From Alistipes sp. (GTDB lineage: Bacteria; Bacteroidota; Bacteroidia; Bacteroidales; Rikenellaceae), in assembly GCA_031285345.1 (NCBI GenBank), contig JAITWI010000055.1, forward strand, positions 124,001 through 188,000: DNA of 64,000 nucleotides, read 5' to 3'. Below, piece by piece: positions 34,974-44,256 of this stretch. A program made the translations under genes and the position numbers. The notes beneath the pieces were generated by a model. That model worked only from the letters and a program-made list of their open reading frames with translations, searched no databases and was not told the origin of the DNA. Position 1 is the stretch's first letter. Every line of letters begins with the position of its first letter.

Positions 34974-37304
34974 CTAAAAAAACTCCTCCTCGGCGGCCTC
35001 GGGCGTCACGGGCTCCAGCTCGGTGACGCCGTCGCACCTGTATGTCACCCCTCCGGGCGGGGTCTCGAAGACGTCGGCCTGCGAGATGCCCAGCTTGGGG
35101 TCGGCATAGACCCGCTTCATGAATTCGCCGAAAATAGGCAACGCGATAACCGACCCTTCGCCCGCTCGCATCGGATGGACGCTCTGGTCTTCGCCGCCGA
35201 CCCACGCTCCGCCCACCAGTTTCGGGGTCACCCCCACGAACCACGCGTCGCGGCTCTCCTGCGAGGTGCCGGTCTTGCCGCCCATCTGCCCGTTGAAGCC
35301 ATAGCTGCCTCTGAGGCGATAGCCCGTCCCGTTGTTGACCACCTCCTGCAACACCTGAAGCGTGGTGTAGGCCGTCTGTTCGGAGATGGCGTCGGTGGTC
35401 TCGGGCAGGAAACTCGAAATGAGGTTGCCCGCCCGGTCCTCGATTCGCGTCACGAAGATCGGCTCGGTGCTGACCCCCTTGTTGGCGAAGGTGGTGAACG
35501 CGCCCACCAACTCATACAGCGAAACGTCCATAGTCCCCAGGGCGAGGGCGTGCACCGGGTCGATCCAGCTGCGGATGCCCATGTTGTGAAGGAAGTCGGC
35601 GACCGCCTCGGGGGCGTTGGCCTGCTTCATGATCCACGCGGTGTAGTTGTTGCGGCTGTGTGCCAGACCCCACTTCAGCGGGTGCATCTCGCCGTTGTAC
35701 TCCACCCTCGACGCCTCCTTGGGCGACCACGGCTCCTTGGAGTAGGTCTCTATCGTCACCGGCAGGTTGGGCACCGGAGTGCAGGGGTCGAGCCCCAACT
35801 GCGAGAAGGCGAAGGTGTAGACGAAAGGCTTTATCGTAGAGCCGCACTGGCGCTTGCCTTGCTTGGCGTTGTCGTACTTGAAGTATCGGAAATTGGGGCC
35901 GCCGACGTAGGCTTTCACCTGTCCGGTGGAGGGTTCGATGGCGACGAACGATGCCCTCATCATCTTTTTGAAATGGACTATCGAGTCGCGCGGGGTGATG
36001 AGCGTGTCGCGCAGGCCCTTGTAGGTGAACAGCTTCATCTGTGTGGGCTTGTCGAACGCCGCGTCGATCTGCTCGGGCGTCGCGCCCACAGCCTCCATTT
36101 CGAGATAGCGGTCGGAGTAGCGCATCGCGTTGGCGATAAGGGTCGCTATCTGCGCCTTGGTCTGCCCTTGGAACACCACTTTTGTGCGCTTGAACTGGTC
36201 GTCCATGTAGGGCTGTATCTCGTTTTTGAGCCGCTCCTCGACCGCCTGCTCGGCGTAGAGCTGCATCGACGAGTTGACGGTGGTGTATATCTTCAGCCCG
36301 TCGCGATAGATGTCGTAAGGTCTGCCGTCGGCCTTTTTGTTTTTGTGTACCCAGCCGTAGAGCGGATTGCTCTCCCAGCGGCGCAACTCGTACAGAAAGT
36401 CGTAGTCGTTGAGGTATTGTCTTCTCGTCGGTTTTTCGGCCTGCATCACAAGCCGCAACATTTCGCGGAAATATGTGCCCGAACCCTCGTCGTGACTAAC
36501 GGCGTGGTAATCGAGCTCTATGGGCAGCGCGGTGAGCGAGTCGGTTTGGGCGCGCGAGAGGTAGCCGACGCTCTGCATCCGGCGGAGCACCGTGTTGCGG
36601 CGGGTGAGCGAGTTGTCGGGGTTGGAGAGAGGACTGTATCTCGTGGGGGCGTTGACCACCCCAACCAACAGCGCCGCCTCCTGAACCGCGAGGTCTCCCG
36701 GCGCCTTGTTGAAAAAGGTCTGCGCGGCGGTCTTCACCCCGTAGGCGTTGTGGCCGTAGAACACCGTGTTGAGGTACATCGCTATGATCTCCTCCTTGGT
36801 GTAGTTGTGCTCCAGTTTCACTGCCGTCACCCACTCCTTGAGCTTGTCGGTGAGGATAAAGCCCTTGCGTTTGAACAGGTTTTTGGCCAGCTGTTGGGTG
36901 ATGGTCGAGCCGCCGCCCTGGTTCTGGCCCAGACCCACCGTGCGCAACGCCACGCGGGCCAGCGAGATGAAGTCGATACCCGAATGGCCGTAGTAACGCG
37001 CGTCTTCGGTAGCCACCAGCGCCGCCACGATGTCGGTCGGCAGTTCGTTGTACGACACGAAGGTGCGGCTCTCGACGTGGAACGTGCCCAGCATCTTGCC
37101 GTCTTCGGTGATGATCTCCGTGGCGACGTTGCTCTGGGGGTTTTCGAGCTCCTCGAAGGTAGGCAGTTTGCCGAACGCTCCCGCGGCCGTCATAGCCAAC
37201 AACACGAGAATCAGGGCGAAAGGTGCGATGACGACCGTCCAAAATATGCGCACGGCACGCTTGGTCGACAGTTTTTCGTATAGGGTCGGTTTCTTCTTTG
37301 CCAT
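34974..37304 (-). CDS. Class A penicillin-binding protein (PBP1A-like)
   Basis: A 776-residue bifunctional peptidoglycan synthase. A membrane anchor lies at about 18-42. The GT51 glycosyltransferase domain has ATEDARYYGHSGID, GGSTITQQLAKNLF and EHNYTKEEIIAMYLN. The transpeptidase domain has SxxK as GSTIKPF, SxN as HSRNN, and KTGTSQ. It polymerises and crosslinks glycan strands at the outer face of the inner membrane. The C-terminal tail ends in an acidic EAAEEEFF. Transcribed alone from its own promoter. Confidence 0.95.
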   Translation of the reverse strand: MAKKKPTLYEKLSTKRAVRIFWTVVIAPFALILVLLAMTAAGAFGKLPTFEELENPQSNVATEIITEDGKMLGTFHVESRTFVSYNELPTDIVAALVATEDARYYGHSGIDFISLARVALRTVGLGQNQGGGSTITQQLAKNLFKRKGFILTDKLKEWVTAVKLEHNYTKEEIIAMYLNTVFYGHNAYGVKTAAQTFFNKAPGDLAVQEAALLVGVVNAPTRYSPLSNPDNSLTRRNTVLRRMQSVGYLSRAQTDSLTALPIELDYHAVSHDEGSGTYFREMLRLVMQAEKPTRRQYLNDYDFLYELRRWESNPLYGWVHKNKKADGRPYDIYRDGLKIYTTVNSSMQLYAEQAVEERLKNEIQPYMDDQFKRTKVVFQGQTKAQIATLIANAMRYSDRYLEMEAVGATPEQIDAAFDKPTQMKLFTYKGLRDTLITPRDSIVHFKKMMRASFVAIEPSTGQVKAYVGGPNFRYFKYDNAKQGKRQCGSTIKPFVYTFAFSQLGLDPCTPVPNLPVTIETYSKEPWSPKEASRVEYNGEMHPLKWGLAHSRNNYTAWIMKQANAPEAVADFLHNMGIRSWIDPVHALALGTMDVSLYELVGAFTTFANKGVSTEPIFVTRIEDRAGNLISSFLPETTDAISEQTAYTTLQVLQEVVNNGTGYRLRGSYGFNGQMGGKTGTSQESRDAWFVGVTPKLVGGAWVGGEDQSVHPMRAGEGSVIALPIFGEFMKRVYADPKLGISQADVFETPPGGVTYRCDGVTELEPVTPEAAEEEFF

Positions 37305-37323
37305 AATTTACTGCAATTTGGGA

Positions 37324-37354
37324 CAAATATAGTGCAAAAAGAGAGGTCGGCAAA
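37324..37354 (-). promoter_or_regulatory. Promoter of the PBP gene
   Basis: Minus-strand TTTG (37354-37351), 19 nt, TATATTTG (37331-37324): a full Bacteroidetes promoter match. It overlaps the terminator of the preceding efflux operon. Confidence 0.65.
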
Positions 37355-37373
37355 AAACCGACCCTCTTTCTTT
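37336..37373 (-). terminator. Terminator of the efflux operon
   Basis: Minus-strand stem GGGTCGG / CCGACCTCTC with a T-rich loop, extended by AAAGAG/CTCTTT with one bulge, followed by TTTTT. It lies 24-61 nt past the stop of the last gene at 37397. Confidence 0.7.
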
Positions 37374-37396
37374 ATGTGGCGCCGAAAGACGGCGTC

Positions 37397-37690
37397 CTAC
37401 ATTCCCTCGTGCGCGTCGAGAACGAACGCCCTGAGACCCTGTTGCGGAGCCTCGGCGTCGAGTTTGCGCAGCGCCTCCATCAGCGGAGCCACCTTGCCTT
37501 CGTCCACGAATGTGAGGATGGACGAGTTCATCGACGGCCACGCGTGGGTGGCGAAGTGGGGTTCGCCGTCCGTCGAGCCGCGACCCTCGGTGAGCGCCCA
37601 GCGGGTGAAGCCGCGAATCTCCAGTTTGTCCAACATCGTGTTCACCTCCAACGTGTGGGCCTGGTTGTATGATATGAAAACTGCTTTCAT
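37397..37690 (-). CDS. PG0541-like transporter-associated protein
   Basis: A 97-residue alpha/beta protein (MKAVFISYNQAHTLEVNTMLDKLEIRGFTRW...) resembling PG0541-type proteins, small PII-like partners encoded next to RND efflux pumps in Bacteroidales. The beta-alpha-beta layout and the HFATHAWPSMNSSILTFVDEGKV segment fit. It is the last gene of the tetR-tolC-hlyD-RND cluster, separated from the pump gene by 144 nt that contain a nested inverted-repeat element. Its role in the pump is unknown. Confidence 0.7.
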   Translation of the reverse strand: MKAVFISYNQAHTLEVNTMLDKLEIRGFTRWALTEGRGSTDGEPHFATHAWPSMNSSILTFVDEGKVAPLMEALRKLDAEAPQQGLRAFVLDAHEGM

Positions 37691-37730
37691 TTATTTGAAT
37701 TTTTGTCGTGATAACGGTGATTCTGCCTCC

Positions 37731-37822
37731 TTGTCGTCAAAAATCGCTCAGTTACATACGCCGGAGTATGCTCCTTCGCGATTTTTATCGACGGCGTTGC
37801 ATAATCGCCGCTCTGACGACAA
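37731..37822. other. Nested inverted-repeat element between pump gene and PG0541-like gene
   Basis: Outer arms TTGTCGTC (37731-37738) and GACGACAA (37815-37822); next AAAAATCGC (37739-37747) and GCGATTTTT (37778-37786); innermost CATAC/GTATG (37755-37770); a side stem GGCG/CGCC lies at about 37793-37809. All arms are perfect, giving a branched fold. It may be a dispersed repeat or an mRNA-processing element. Confidence 0.65.
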
Positions 37823-37834
37823 AAGGGTCTATAA

Positions 37835-40800
37835 TTACTTTTTCTTATTTCTTCTATCCTTATTCAGTTGGAACATCGCGTAGAGCACCGGAATGACCAG
37901 CAGGGTCAAAAGGGTCGAGAAGGTCATACCGCCGATGATGGCGATACCCATCGGCTGCCACAACTCCGCCCCGTCGCCCAGACCCATCGCCATCGGCAAC
38001 ATACCGAGGATGGTCGTCACCGAGGTCATAAGCACCGGCCGCAGACGGCTCTTGCCCGAGGCCACCACGGCTTCGAGGGTCGGCACTCCACGCTCGATGA
38101 GCAGGTTGGTGTAGTCGACCATCACGATGCCGTTTTTGGTCACGATACCCACAAGCATAATAGCCCCGATCATAGCGATCATCGACAGCGGTGTACCCGT
38201 CAGGAACAGCGCCAAGAACACTCCCGTGAAGGCGAACGGCAGGGTGAACATGATGATGAAGGGCATCTTGAGGCTCTCGAACTGGGTGGCCATCACGATG
38301 TAGACCAGCAACACCACCAAGATCAACAGCGCGCCGAAGTCGGTCATCATCTCCATCATATCCTCCATCGAGCCGCCCACTTCGAGGAATATTCCGTCGG
38401 GCGCTTCGTAGGTGGCGAGCAGCGCGCTCACCTCCTTCACCACGTCGCCAAGGGCATGACCCTCGCCGACCGACGACTTGACCGTGACGATCCTCTGGCG
38501 GTTTTCGCGCTCCACGGTCGGAACGGCGAACTCCTCCTCGATGGTAGCCACCTCGCTCAGGCGAACCGGCTGACCCGTCGCGCTGTAAAGCACGATGTTC
38601 TCCACATCCTCGAAACTCGTGCGGAAAGATTCGGCGTAGCGCACAACCACGTCGTACTCGTCGCCGTCCTCGCGATACTTGGTGGCGTCGAGACCGTTGA
38701 TTCGGTTGCGCACGAAAGTCGCCGCCGTCGCGCTCGAAATTCCGTAGTAGGCCAGCTTGGCTCGGTCGAAAGTGACGTTGTACTCCGGCCTCAGGTCGTC
38801 GCGCGAGAGCTGCACGTCGCGGGTGCTTCCCAACTTCGACAGCTTGTCGCGCAGGTCGAGAGCCACGTCGTTGGCCCGGTTGATGTCGTAGCCGAACACC
38901 TTCACGTCGACGGTCGAGGCGCCGCTCATGCCGCCCTCCTCACCGCCTGGGGTGACCTTGAACTGTCGAATCTCGGGAACCGACTCGAAGTCCTTACGCA
39001 GCAGGTCCGATATCTCGAATATAGTGCGTCCTCCCTCGCGTTCCGACAGGCGCGGGGCGCGCATGTAGAAGCTCATGATGTTGGAGCCGTTTTTGTTCAT
39101 CGCGGCGAAGAAATTGTCGCTGCTGTTGGCTCCCGCGTCGGTCGAGACGGAGATGATCTCGGGGTATTTTTCTTTGATTATCGTCTCCAGTTTGCGCGCC
39201 GTGATCTCGGTGTAGTCCACCGACACGTTCTGGTCGAGTTCCACCGTCGCCGTGATGATGGCGTTGTCCTGCGCGGGGAAGAACTCCGTCGGCACCACCG
39301 CCAACAGTCCCAGCGACATAACGAACAGCCCGAACGTTCCGCCTAAAGTCAACCAGCGGCGCCCGCGGCTCTTTGAGATGGAGGTCAGCAGTTTGGCGTA
39401 GAAGGCGTCGAGCCACGCAAGGAATCTGTCGATAGGCTTGTAGATAATCCCTATACCCTTATAGGTGTGCACCCCGCCGTCGATTCTCAGCAGATAGGCC
39501 GAAAGCATCGGCGTGAGCGAAATTGCCGCCAGAGTGGAGGTGCAGATGACTATCGACACGATCCAGCCCAACTCCTTGAACATGATGCCCGCCATGCCGC
39601 CCAACGTGGTGAAGGGCATGAACACCGCCACGACCACAAGAGTTGTAGCGATGACCGACAACCACACCTCGTTGGTGCCGTAGATGGCCGCCTCTTTGGG
39701 CTTGGAGCCGCGTTCGATGTGGGTGGTGATATTCTCCAACACCACTATCGCGTCGTCCACCACCATACCGATGGCTATCGAGAGCGACGAGAGCGAAATC
39801 ACGTTCAGCGTCGAGCCCGTCACATACAAATAGATGAACGAAACGATGAGCGAAATGGGAATCGTAAGGCAGATGATGAACGTGGCCCTCCAACGTCCCA
39901 AAAAGAACATCACCACCAGAATCACGAATATGAACGCGAACATCACCGACGACGAGAGCGACGAGATGCTGTCGCGGATCGGCTCCGAGTAGTCGATCAT
40001 CATATCCACCTTGACGTCCGAAGGCAACGAGGCTTGAATCGCGGGAAGTTCGTCGGTGATCTTTTTGACGATCTCCACAGTGTTCGATCCCGACTGCTTT
40101 TGGACGATGAGCATCACGCCCGGCCGGCCGTCGATGTGCTGGGTCTGGGTCATCTTGGCCAGCGTGTCCTTTATCTCCGCCACGTCGCTCAGCAGCACCG
40201 TCCGCCCTCCGGCGTTCGATACGACTATTTTGCGCAGGTCGTCCGACGAGGTAAACTCACCGTCGGCCTTCACGTTGAACGTGTGGTTGCCTATGTCCAT
40301 CGTCCCGGCGGGAATGTTGGAGTTCTCGCCGGCCAGAATCTGACCCAGCGCCTCCACCGTCAGACCGTAGGCCTGCAACTTGTTGGGGTCGACGTTCACC
40401 TGAACCTCTCGCTCGGGAGCGCCGAACAAGCTCACCGCACCCACTCCGTCGATACGGTTGAGGGTGTTGACCAACTTCTCGTCGAGAATTTTGCTCAGCG
40501 CCGGATAGCTCTCCTCGGCCACCGCCGACAGGAACATGATCGGGAACATCGACGACGACAGTTTGAACACCACGGGGGTGTCGGCCTCGTCGGGCAGATA
40601 CGATATCGAGCGCGAGATGACGTCCCTCACGTCGTTGGCCGCCTCGGTCACGTCCGATCCCCACTCCAGCTCCAGGGTTATCATCGACACGTTGTCCGAC
40701 GACTTGGAGGTTAGCTTTTTGAGGTTGTCCACCGTGTTGAGCTGATCCTCCAGCACGCGGGTTATGTTGGTCTCGATGTCCGACGCGTTGGCCCCCGGGT

Positions 40801-40951
40801 AGGAGGTCATCACGCTCACCATCGGCATATCCATCTCGGGATACATATCTATCGCCAGGCTGCGCAGGGAGAACACCCCCAGCACCACCACCGCGATAAA
40901 TATCATTACGGTCGAAACTGGCTTTCGAACCGCGGATTCGTATATCTTCAT
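37835..40951 (-). CDS. RND efflux permease (HAE1/AcrB type)
   Basis: A 1038-residue inner-membrane proton antiporter: TM1 (about 13-30), two large periplasmic loops, and 12 membrane segments in two repeats. The proton-relay aspartates lie in GMVVDDAIVVLENI; the start MKIYESAVRKPVSTVMIFIAV is typical. With the adaptor (41079) and TolC-like channel (42106) it should form a tripartite pump for drugs, bile salts or lipids. The operon is headed by a TetR regulator, so expression is probably inducible. Confidence 0.95.
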   Translation of the reverse strand: MKIYESAVRKPVSTVMIFIAVVVLGVFSLRSLAIDMYPEMDMPMVSVMTSYPGANASDIETNITRVLEDQLNTVDNLKKLTSKSSDNVSMITLELEWGSDVTEAANDVRDVISRSISYLPDEADTPVVFKLSSSMFPIMFLSAVAEESYPALSKILDEKLVNTLNRIDGVGAVSLFGAPEREVQVNVDPNKLQAYGLTVEALGQILAGENSNIPAGTMDIGNHTFNVKADGEFTSSDDLRKIVVSNAGGRTVLLSDVAEIKDTLAKMTQTQHIDGRPGVMLIVQKQSGSNTVEIVKKITDELPAIQASLPSDVKVDMMIDYSEPIRDSISSLSSSVMFAFIFVILVVMFFLGRWRATFIICLTIPISLIVSFIYLYVTGSTLNVISLSSLSIAIGMVVDDAIVVLENITTHIERGSKPKEAAIYGTNEVWLSVIATTLVVVAVFMPFTTLGGMAGIMFKELGWIVSIVICTSTLAAISLTPMLSAYLLRIDGGVHTYKGIGIIYKPIDRFLAWLDAFYAKLLTSISKSRGRRWLTLGGTFGLFVMSLGLLAVVPTEFFPAQDNAIITATVELDQNVSVDYTEITARKLETIIKEKYPEIISVSTDAGANSSDNFFAAMNKNGSNIMSFYMRAPRLSEREGGRTIFEISDLLRKDFESVPEIRQFKVTPGGEEGGMSGASTVDVKVFGYDINRANDVALDLRDKLSKLGSTRDVQLSRDDLRPEYNVTFDRAKLAYYGISSATAATFVRNRINGLDATKYREDGDEYDVVVRYAESFRTSFEDVENIVLYSATGQPVRLSEVATIEEEFAVPTVERENRQRIVTVKSSVGEGHALGDVVKEVSALLATYEAPDGIFLEVGGSMEDMMEMMTDFGALLILVVLLVYIVMATQFESLKMPFIIMFTLPFAFTGVFLALFLTGTPLSMIAMIGAIMLVGIVTKNGIVMVDYTNLLIERGVPTLEAVVASGKSRLRPVLMTSVTTILGMLPMAMGLGDGAELWQPMGIAIIGGMTFSTLLTLLVIPVLYAMFQLNKDRRNKKK

Positions 40952-41078
40952 AAAAAACTTTAAAATTTAATTATGAATCATAAATCATGAATCGAGGAGT
41001 GCTTCGCACGTATATAAGCCTGCGGCATTTTATATATTGCGTTAGCCGATTCATTATTCATTATTCTTGACTCATGAT
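40952..41078. repeat. Operon gap with ATGATTCAT-type repeats and inverted arms
   Basis: The gap between adaptor and pump genes holds AT-rich repeats (ATGAATCATAAATCATGAATC-like at 40973-40993, ATTCATTATTCATTATTC-like at 41049-41067) that face each other; ATGAATCG pairs with CGATTCAT. A small GTGC/GCAC hairpin lies inside. The string resembles the one at 14171-14210. Confidence 0.5.
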
Positions 41079-42095
41079 TTACTCTACGACGGTCACTTCG
41101 ACGCCATCGACAAGGCGGCTGAACGAAGTTACTGCTACCTGCTCGCCCGCTTCCAGACCCGACAGAATGTCCATCCTGTCGCCGATCTGACGGCCCGGCT
41201 CCACGGCGCGACGCACGGCCACCCCGTTCTCTATCACATATACGAAGCGGTCGTTGGTGCCTATCTGCTTTTGCACGGCGGTGTCGGGCACCATCACGGC
41301 TTGCTTGTCTCCCATGTTGATGGTCGAGCGGGCGAACATCCCCGGACGCAGGCGGCTGCCCGGGTTGGGGATCGTCACCTCCACCGTAAACGTGCGGGTT
41401 TGCGGGTCGATGGCGGGGTAGATGAGGCTCACCTTGCCCTCGAACGTCTCGTCGGGCCACACATCGACGGCCACGGCCACCGGAGTGCCGGTCTTGACCT
41501 TGGCGAAGTACTGCTCCGAGATGCTGGCCTGCACCTTAAGTCGGTCGATCTGCATGATTTCGAGAATAGGCATCTGGGTGAACAGGTTGCCCTCCTCCTC
41601 GTTTTTGGCCGTCACCACGCCGTTGATGGGCGAGTGGAGGCTCACATGGCTGGCCAGGTTGCCGGCGGCCTCTTTAGCCACCAGATAGGCCGCCTCGGTC
41701 TGGCGCAGAGCCTGTTCCGATATGCCGCCCGCCTCGTAGACCCTCTTCACGCGGTTGTAGTCGGCCTGGGCGGTCTCCATCTGCACCCTCGCGGTGTTGT
41801 ACTGGGTGGGATCCATACGCGCCACCAACTGACCCTTGCGAACCCTGTCGCCCACCTTGACGTAGATGCGGTCGATGCGCGCGCCTTGCAGGGCGGGGAT
41901 GATATTGTTCTTCTGCCACGGCTCTATGCTGGCGGTGAACTCCACATTCTGAGGAATCACCTCGCCCGACGCGGCGACGGTTTTTACCTCTACTTTTGTG
42001 GTGGCGGTTTCGGTTTCGGCCGCTTTTTTGCCGAAGCAACCCGTCGCTCCCGCCGCGATGGCGACTGCCGCCATCAAAATCAAACTTCTTTTCAT
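41079..42095 (-). CDS. RND efflux periplasmic adaptor (HlyD/MFP family) lipoprotein
   Basis: A 338-residue membrane-fusion protein with a lipoprotein signal (ATGC, Cys20). It has the usual order: barrel-sandwich half (EFTASIEPWQKNNIIPALQGARIDRIYVKVGDRVRKGQLVA), alpha-hairpin (about 95-150), second half-sandwich, beta-barrel (VAVAVDVWPDETFEGKVSLIYPAIDPQTRTFTVEV) and membrane-proximal domain. The start MKRSLILMAA is chosen for the signal peptide; the open frame extends further upstream without one. It lies 10 nt after the tolC-like stop. Confidence 0.94.
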   Translation of the reverse strand: MKRSLILMAAVAIAAGATGCFGKKAAETETATTKVEVKTVAASGEVIPQNVEFTASIEPWQKNNIIPALQGARIDRIYVKVGDRVRKGQLVARMDPTQYNTARVQMETAQADYNRVKRVYEAGGISEQALRQTEAAYLVAKEAAGNLASHVSLHSPINGVVTAKNEEEGNLFTQMPILEIMQIDRLKVQASISEQYFAKVKTGTPVAVAVDVWPDETFEGKVSLIYPAIDPQTRTFTVEVTIPNPGSRLRPGMFARSTINMGDKQAVMVPDTAVQKQIGTNDRFVYVIENGVAVRRAVEPGRQIGDRMDILSGLEAGEQVAVTSFSRLVDGVEVTVVE

Positions 42096-42105
42096 ATCCT
42101 TCTTC

Positions 42106-43467
42106 TTAATTATTTTTTCCGGTAATTTTGTCGTAATCGGCCTTGGCGGCGAGGTAGTCGTATATCGCCTGCGAGTGGTTGAGCCGCGACTGCGTGACGT
42201 TGAGCTGCGCCTGATTGACCTCCAACATCGTTCCGGCACCTGCATCGAACCTCGTGCGCGATATGCCGTAGGCCTTCTCGGCCTGAGCCACCGTTTTCTC
42301 TGCGGCCAACATGGTTTCGCGCGCGGTGAGGAGGTTGTTCACCGACGTGCGCGCTTCGAGCATCTTGGCGTCACGCAGGTATTCCCTTTGCAGATCAACC
42401 TGTGCCACCTGATTGCGCAGCTGCTTCACCTTGTTGTGGTTTTTGAGCCCCGAGAATATCGGCACCGAAAGCTGCAACCCCGCCGACAGGGGGTGCTGCC
42501 ACCACCATTTACTCTGCTCCACGATGGCCATTTCACCGCCCGGGCCCATGCCGAAACCGGTGGTCTTGTCCTGACCGGTGAAGATCAGCGAACCGTAGGC
42601 CGCGAGCACCGGAAAGCGCCCCGCGTTGGTGAGGCGAATTTGCTGGCGGAGCATCGACTGCTGGTAGTCCAGCTGACGCATCTCGCTGTTGTCGTCTACG
42701 TCCACCGTCGGGTCGGGCATCGCCATAACGTCGCCGCGCAGATCGTCCAGCGAACCGTCCAATGCGATCGCCACATCTTCGGGCACGCTCAGATACATCC
42801 TCAGCATCTGCCGCGCCACCTCGATTCCGTTGCGGGCGGCGATTATGCTCGGTTGTAGATTGCTCAGCTGCACTTCGGCCGTCAGCAGGTCGTACTCCGA
42901 GGCGAGTCCCGCCTCATACATCGTGCGGGTGTTGTCCACCGTCGCCTGAATGGTGGCTTCGCTTTCGCGCAGCACTTCGTAGGATTTCTCCAACAGCAGC
43001 GTCTGATAGAAAGCCTTCGTCACCGCGTTGACAAGGTCGATGCGCGACGAGCGAGCCTGTTCCACCGCCAACTCCTGCTGTATGCGGTTCATCTTAAGCC
43101 CCGCGTAGACCGCCGGAACCAACAGCGGGATCGACAGGTCGGCCGTAGCCGTGGCGCCCATGTCGGCACCGAACGACATCCCCTTGGCCATCTCCTGCTT
43201 CACTATGTTAAAGGTGTACTGCCCCGCCGCCGAGAGCGAAGGCAGGTGGCTGCCCACCGTCTCGCGCCTCACGTAGTCGAACCGGTCGATCTCCATGTCG
43301 GCCACTTTTATCGTCGGGTTCTCCGACAGCGCTATCTCCAACGCCGTAGGCAGGTCGAGCGTAAGCGTCTCTCCTCCATCCTGAGCGGTCGCCGTAGTCG
43401 CCGCGGTTGCCGCAAAAAGCGTCGCGACGGCGGCAAGCGTCATTTTCCCCAAAATTCTCTTCATCAT
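42106..43467 (-). CDS. TolC-family outer-membrane channel
   Basis: A 453-residue outer-membrane efflux protein with a signal peptide (to TATAQ, about 28) and two repeats of long coiled-coil helices with short beta strands: LDLPTALEIALSENPTIKVADM opens the first, LSVPIFSGLKNHNKVKQLRNQ the second, and AGTMLEVNQAQLNVTQSRL closes it. It forms the exit duct of the efflux pump. Its ATG overlaps the tetR stop by 4 nt. Confidence 0.94.
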   Translation of the reverse strand: MMKRILGKMTLAAVATLFAATAATTATAQDGGETLTLDLPTALEIALSENPTIKVADMEIDRFDYVRRETVGSHLPSLSAAGQYTFNIVKQEMAKGMSFGADMGATATADLSIPLLVPAVYAGLKMNRIQQELAVEQARSSRIDLVNAVTKAFYQTLLLEKSYEVLRESEATIQATVDNTRTMYEAGLASEYDLLTAEVQLSNLQPSIIAARNGIEVARQMLRMYLSVPEDVAIALDGSLDDLRGDVMAMPDPTVDVDDNSEMRQLDYQQSMLRQQIRLTNAGRFPVLAAYGSLIFTGQDKTTGFGMGPGGEMAIVEQSKWWWQHPLSAGLQLSVPIFSGLKNHNKVKQLRNQVAQVDLQREYLRDAKMLEARTSVNNLLTARETMLAAEKTVAQAEKAYGISRTRFDAGAGTMLEVNQAQLNVTQSRLNHSQAIYDYLAAKADYDKITGKNN

Positions 43468-44093
43468 ATTCTGTTTTCTGTTTTTACCTTGTAGTTATTC
43501 ACCGCCTCGTCGATCGCCTCGATGCCCTTGTGGGTGGCGAGGCCCCGAAAGAAGCTCACTATCACGTAGCGAAATGCGTCGCGGTGCGAAATGTTTTTTA
43601 TCAGCTCGAAGTGGTACTTCTTTTCGAACAGCGAGTGCATGGTGTAGACCAGCGTCACCAGCGCCAGCTCCTTGTTGATCGACGGCAGAAAAAACCCCTG
43701 TTCGATGCCGCGGTCGAGCATCTTGTCGAACTCCTTGTAGCTGTATTTGTGGGTCTCCTCGTCTAAGCGGCGGTAGATCTCGGGGTAGAACTTTTTGAGG
43801 TTGGTGACCAGCGCCGCCTCTTTTTCGTCGCGCCTCATGGAGCCGAGCATAAAGAATATCTCCTCTATCACGTTGGTCGCAACCTCCACCTGGGCGCACA
43901 TCTCGCGGCGTTTGCCCTCGAAGAGCCACTCCATACTCCGCTCCAGCAGATCCTGCTTGTCGCCGAACATCTCATAGAGCGTACGCTTCGACACCCCCAG
44001 CCGGGTGGCTATGTCGTCCATGCGCACCGACTTCACCCCTTCGTCGAGGAACATCGCCGCCGCTTCGCGTATTATACGGTCTTTGGGATCCAT
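43464..44093 (-). CDS. TetR-family regulator of the efflux operon
   Basis: A 209-residue regulator with the N-terminal helix-turn-helix VRMDDIATRLGVSKRTLYEMFGDKQDLL (about 23-50) and a helical ligand-binding domain. It is the first gene of the pump operon, overlapping the tolC-like gene by 4 nt, so it probably represses its own operon and is released by a pump substrate. A candidate operator with 7-bp arms lies over the -33 region of its promoter. Confidence 0.93.
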   Translation of the reverse strand: MDPKDRIIREAAAMFLDEGVKSVRMDDIATRLGVSKRTLYEMFGDKQDLLERSMEWLFEGKRREMCAQVEVATNVIEEIFFMLGSMRRDEKEAALVTNLKKFYPEIYRRLDEETHKYSYKEFDKMLDRGIEQGFFLPSINKELALVTLVYTMHSLFEKKYHFELIKNISHRDAFRYVIVSFFRGLATHKGIEAIDEAVNNYKVKTENRI

Positions 44094-44127
44094 TACATTT
44101 TGCGTGTTGTTTTTGTCGTTGAGGGCG

Positions 44128-44159
44128 CAAAGATATATTAGAAAACTCGAAACACCAAA
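44128..44159 (-). promoter_or_regulatory. Promoter of the tetR-efflux operon
   Basis: Minus-strand TTTG (44159-44156), 20 nt, TATCTTTG (44135-44128): a perfect Bacteroidetes promoter. The leader before the tetR ATG at 44093 would be about 28 nt. Confidence 0.7.
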
Positions 44160-44167
44160 AGAGTTTT
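44142..44167. promoter_or_regulatory. Candidate TetR operator
   Basis: Inverted repeat AAAACTC (44142-44148), 12-nt spacer, GAGTTTT (44161-44167), covering the -33 box and part of the spacer of the tetR promoter. Symmetry and position fit a TetR dimer site; arms of 7 bp can also arise by chance in AT-rich DNA. Confidence 0.4.
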
Positions 44168-44227
44168 ATGTTTTTATCGGTTTTGTAACAATTTTCCGTC
44201 GTTTTTCGCCGCCCCGTAATTTTTGCG

Positions 44228-44235
44228 TAGCTTTG
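44228..44235 (+). promoter_or_regulatory. -7 promoter element for the SUI1 gene
   Basis: TAGCTTTG fits TAnnTTTG; TTTC stands where TTTG is expected 20 nt upstream. Its end is 22 nt from the ATG at 44257. Confidence 0.45.
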
Positions 44236-44256
44236 CGTAGCTAAAAACCACCGTAC

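Noticed and set aside
35175..37283. A 702-codon open frame opposite the PBP gene, and other long antisense frames (for example 10500-11825, 52114-53679, 11976-13007)
   Set aside because: They lie fully antisense to well-recognised genes, are rich in Arg/Val/Gly/His, and show no domain. High GC with codon bias in the true gene opens these frames.
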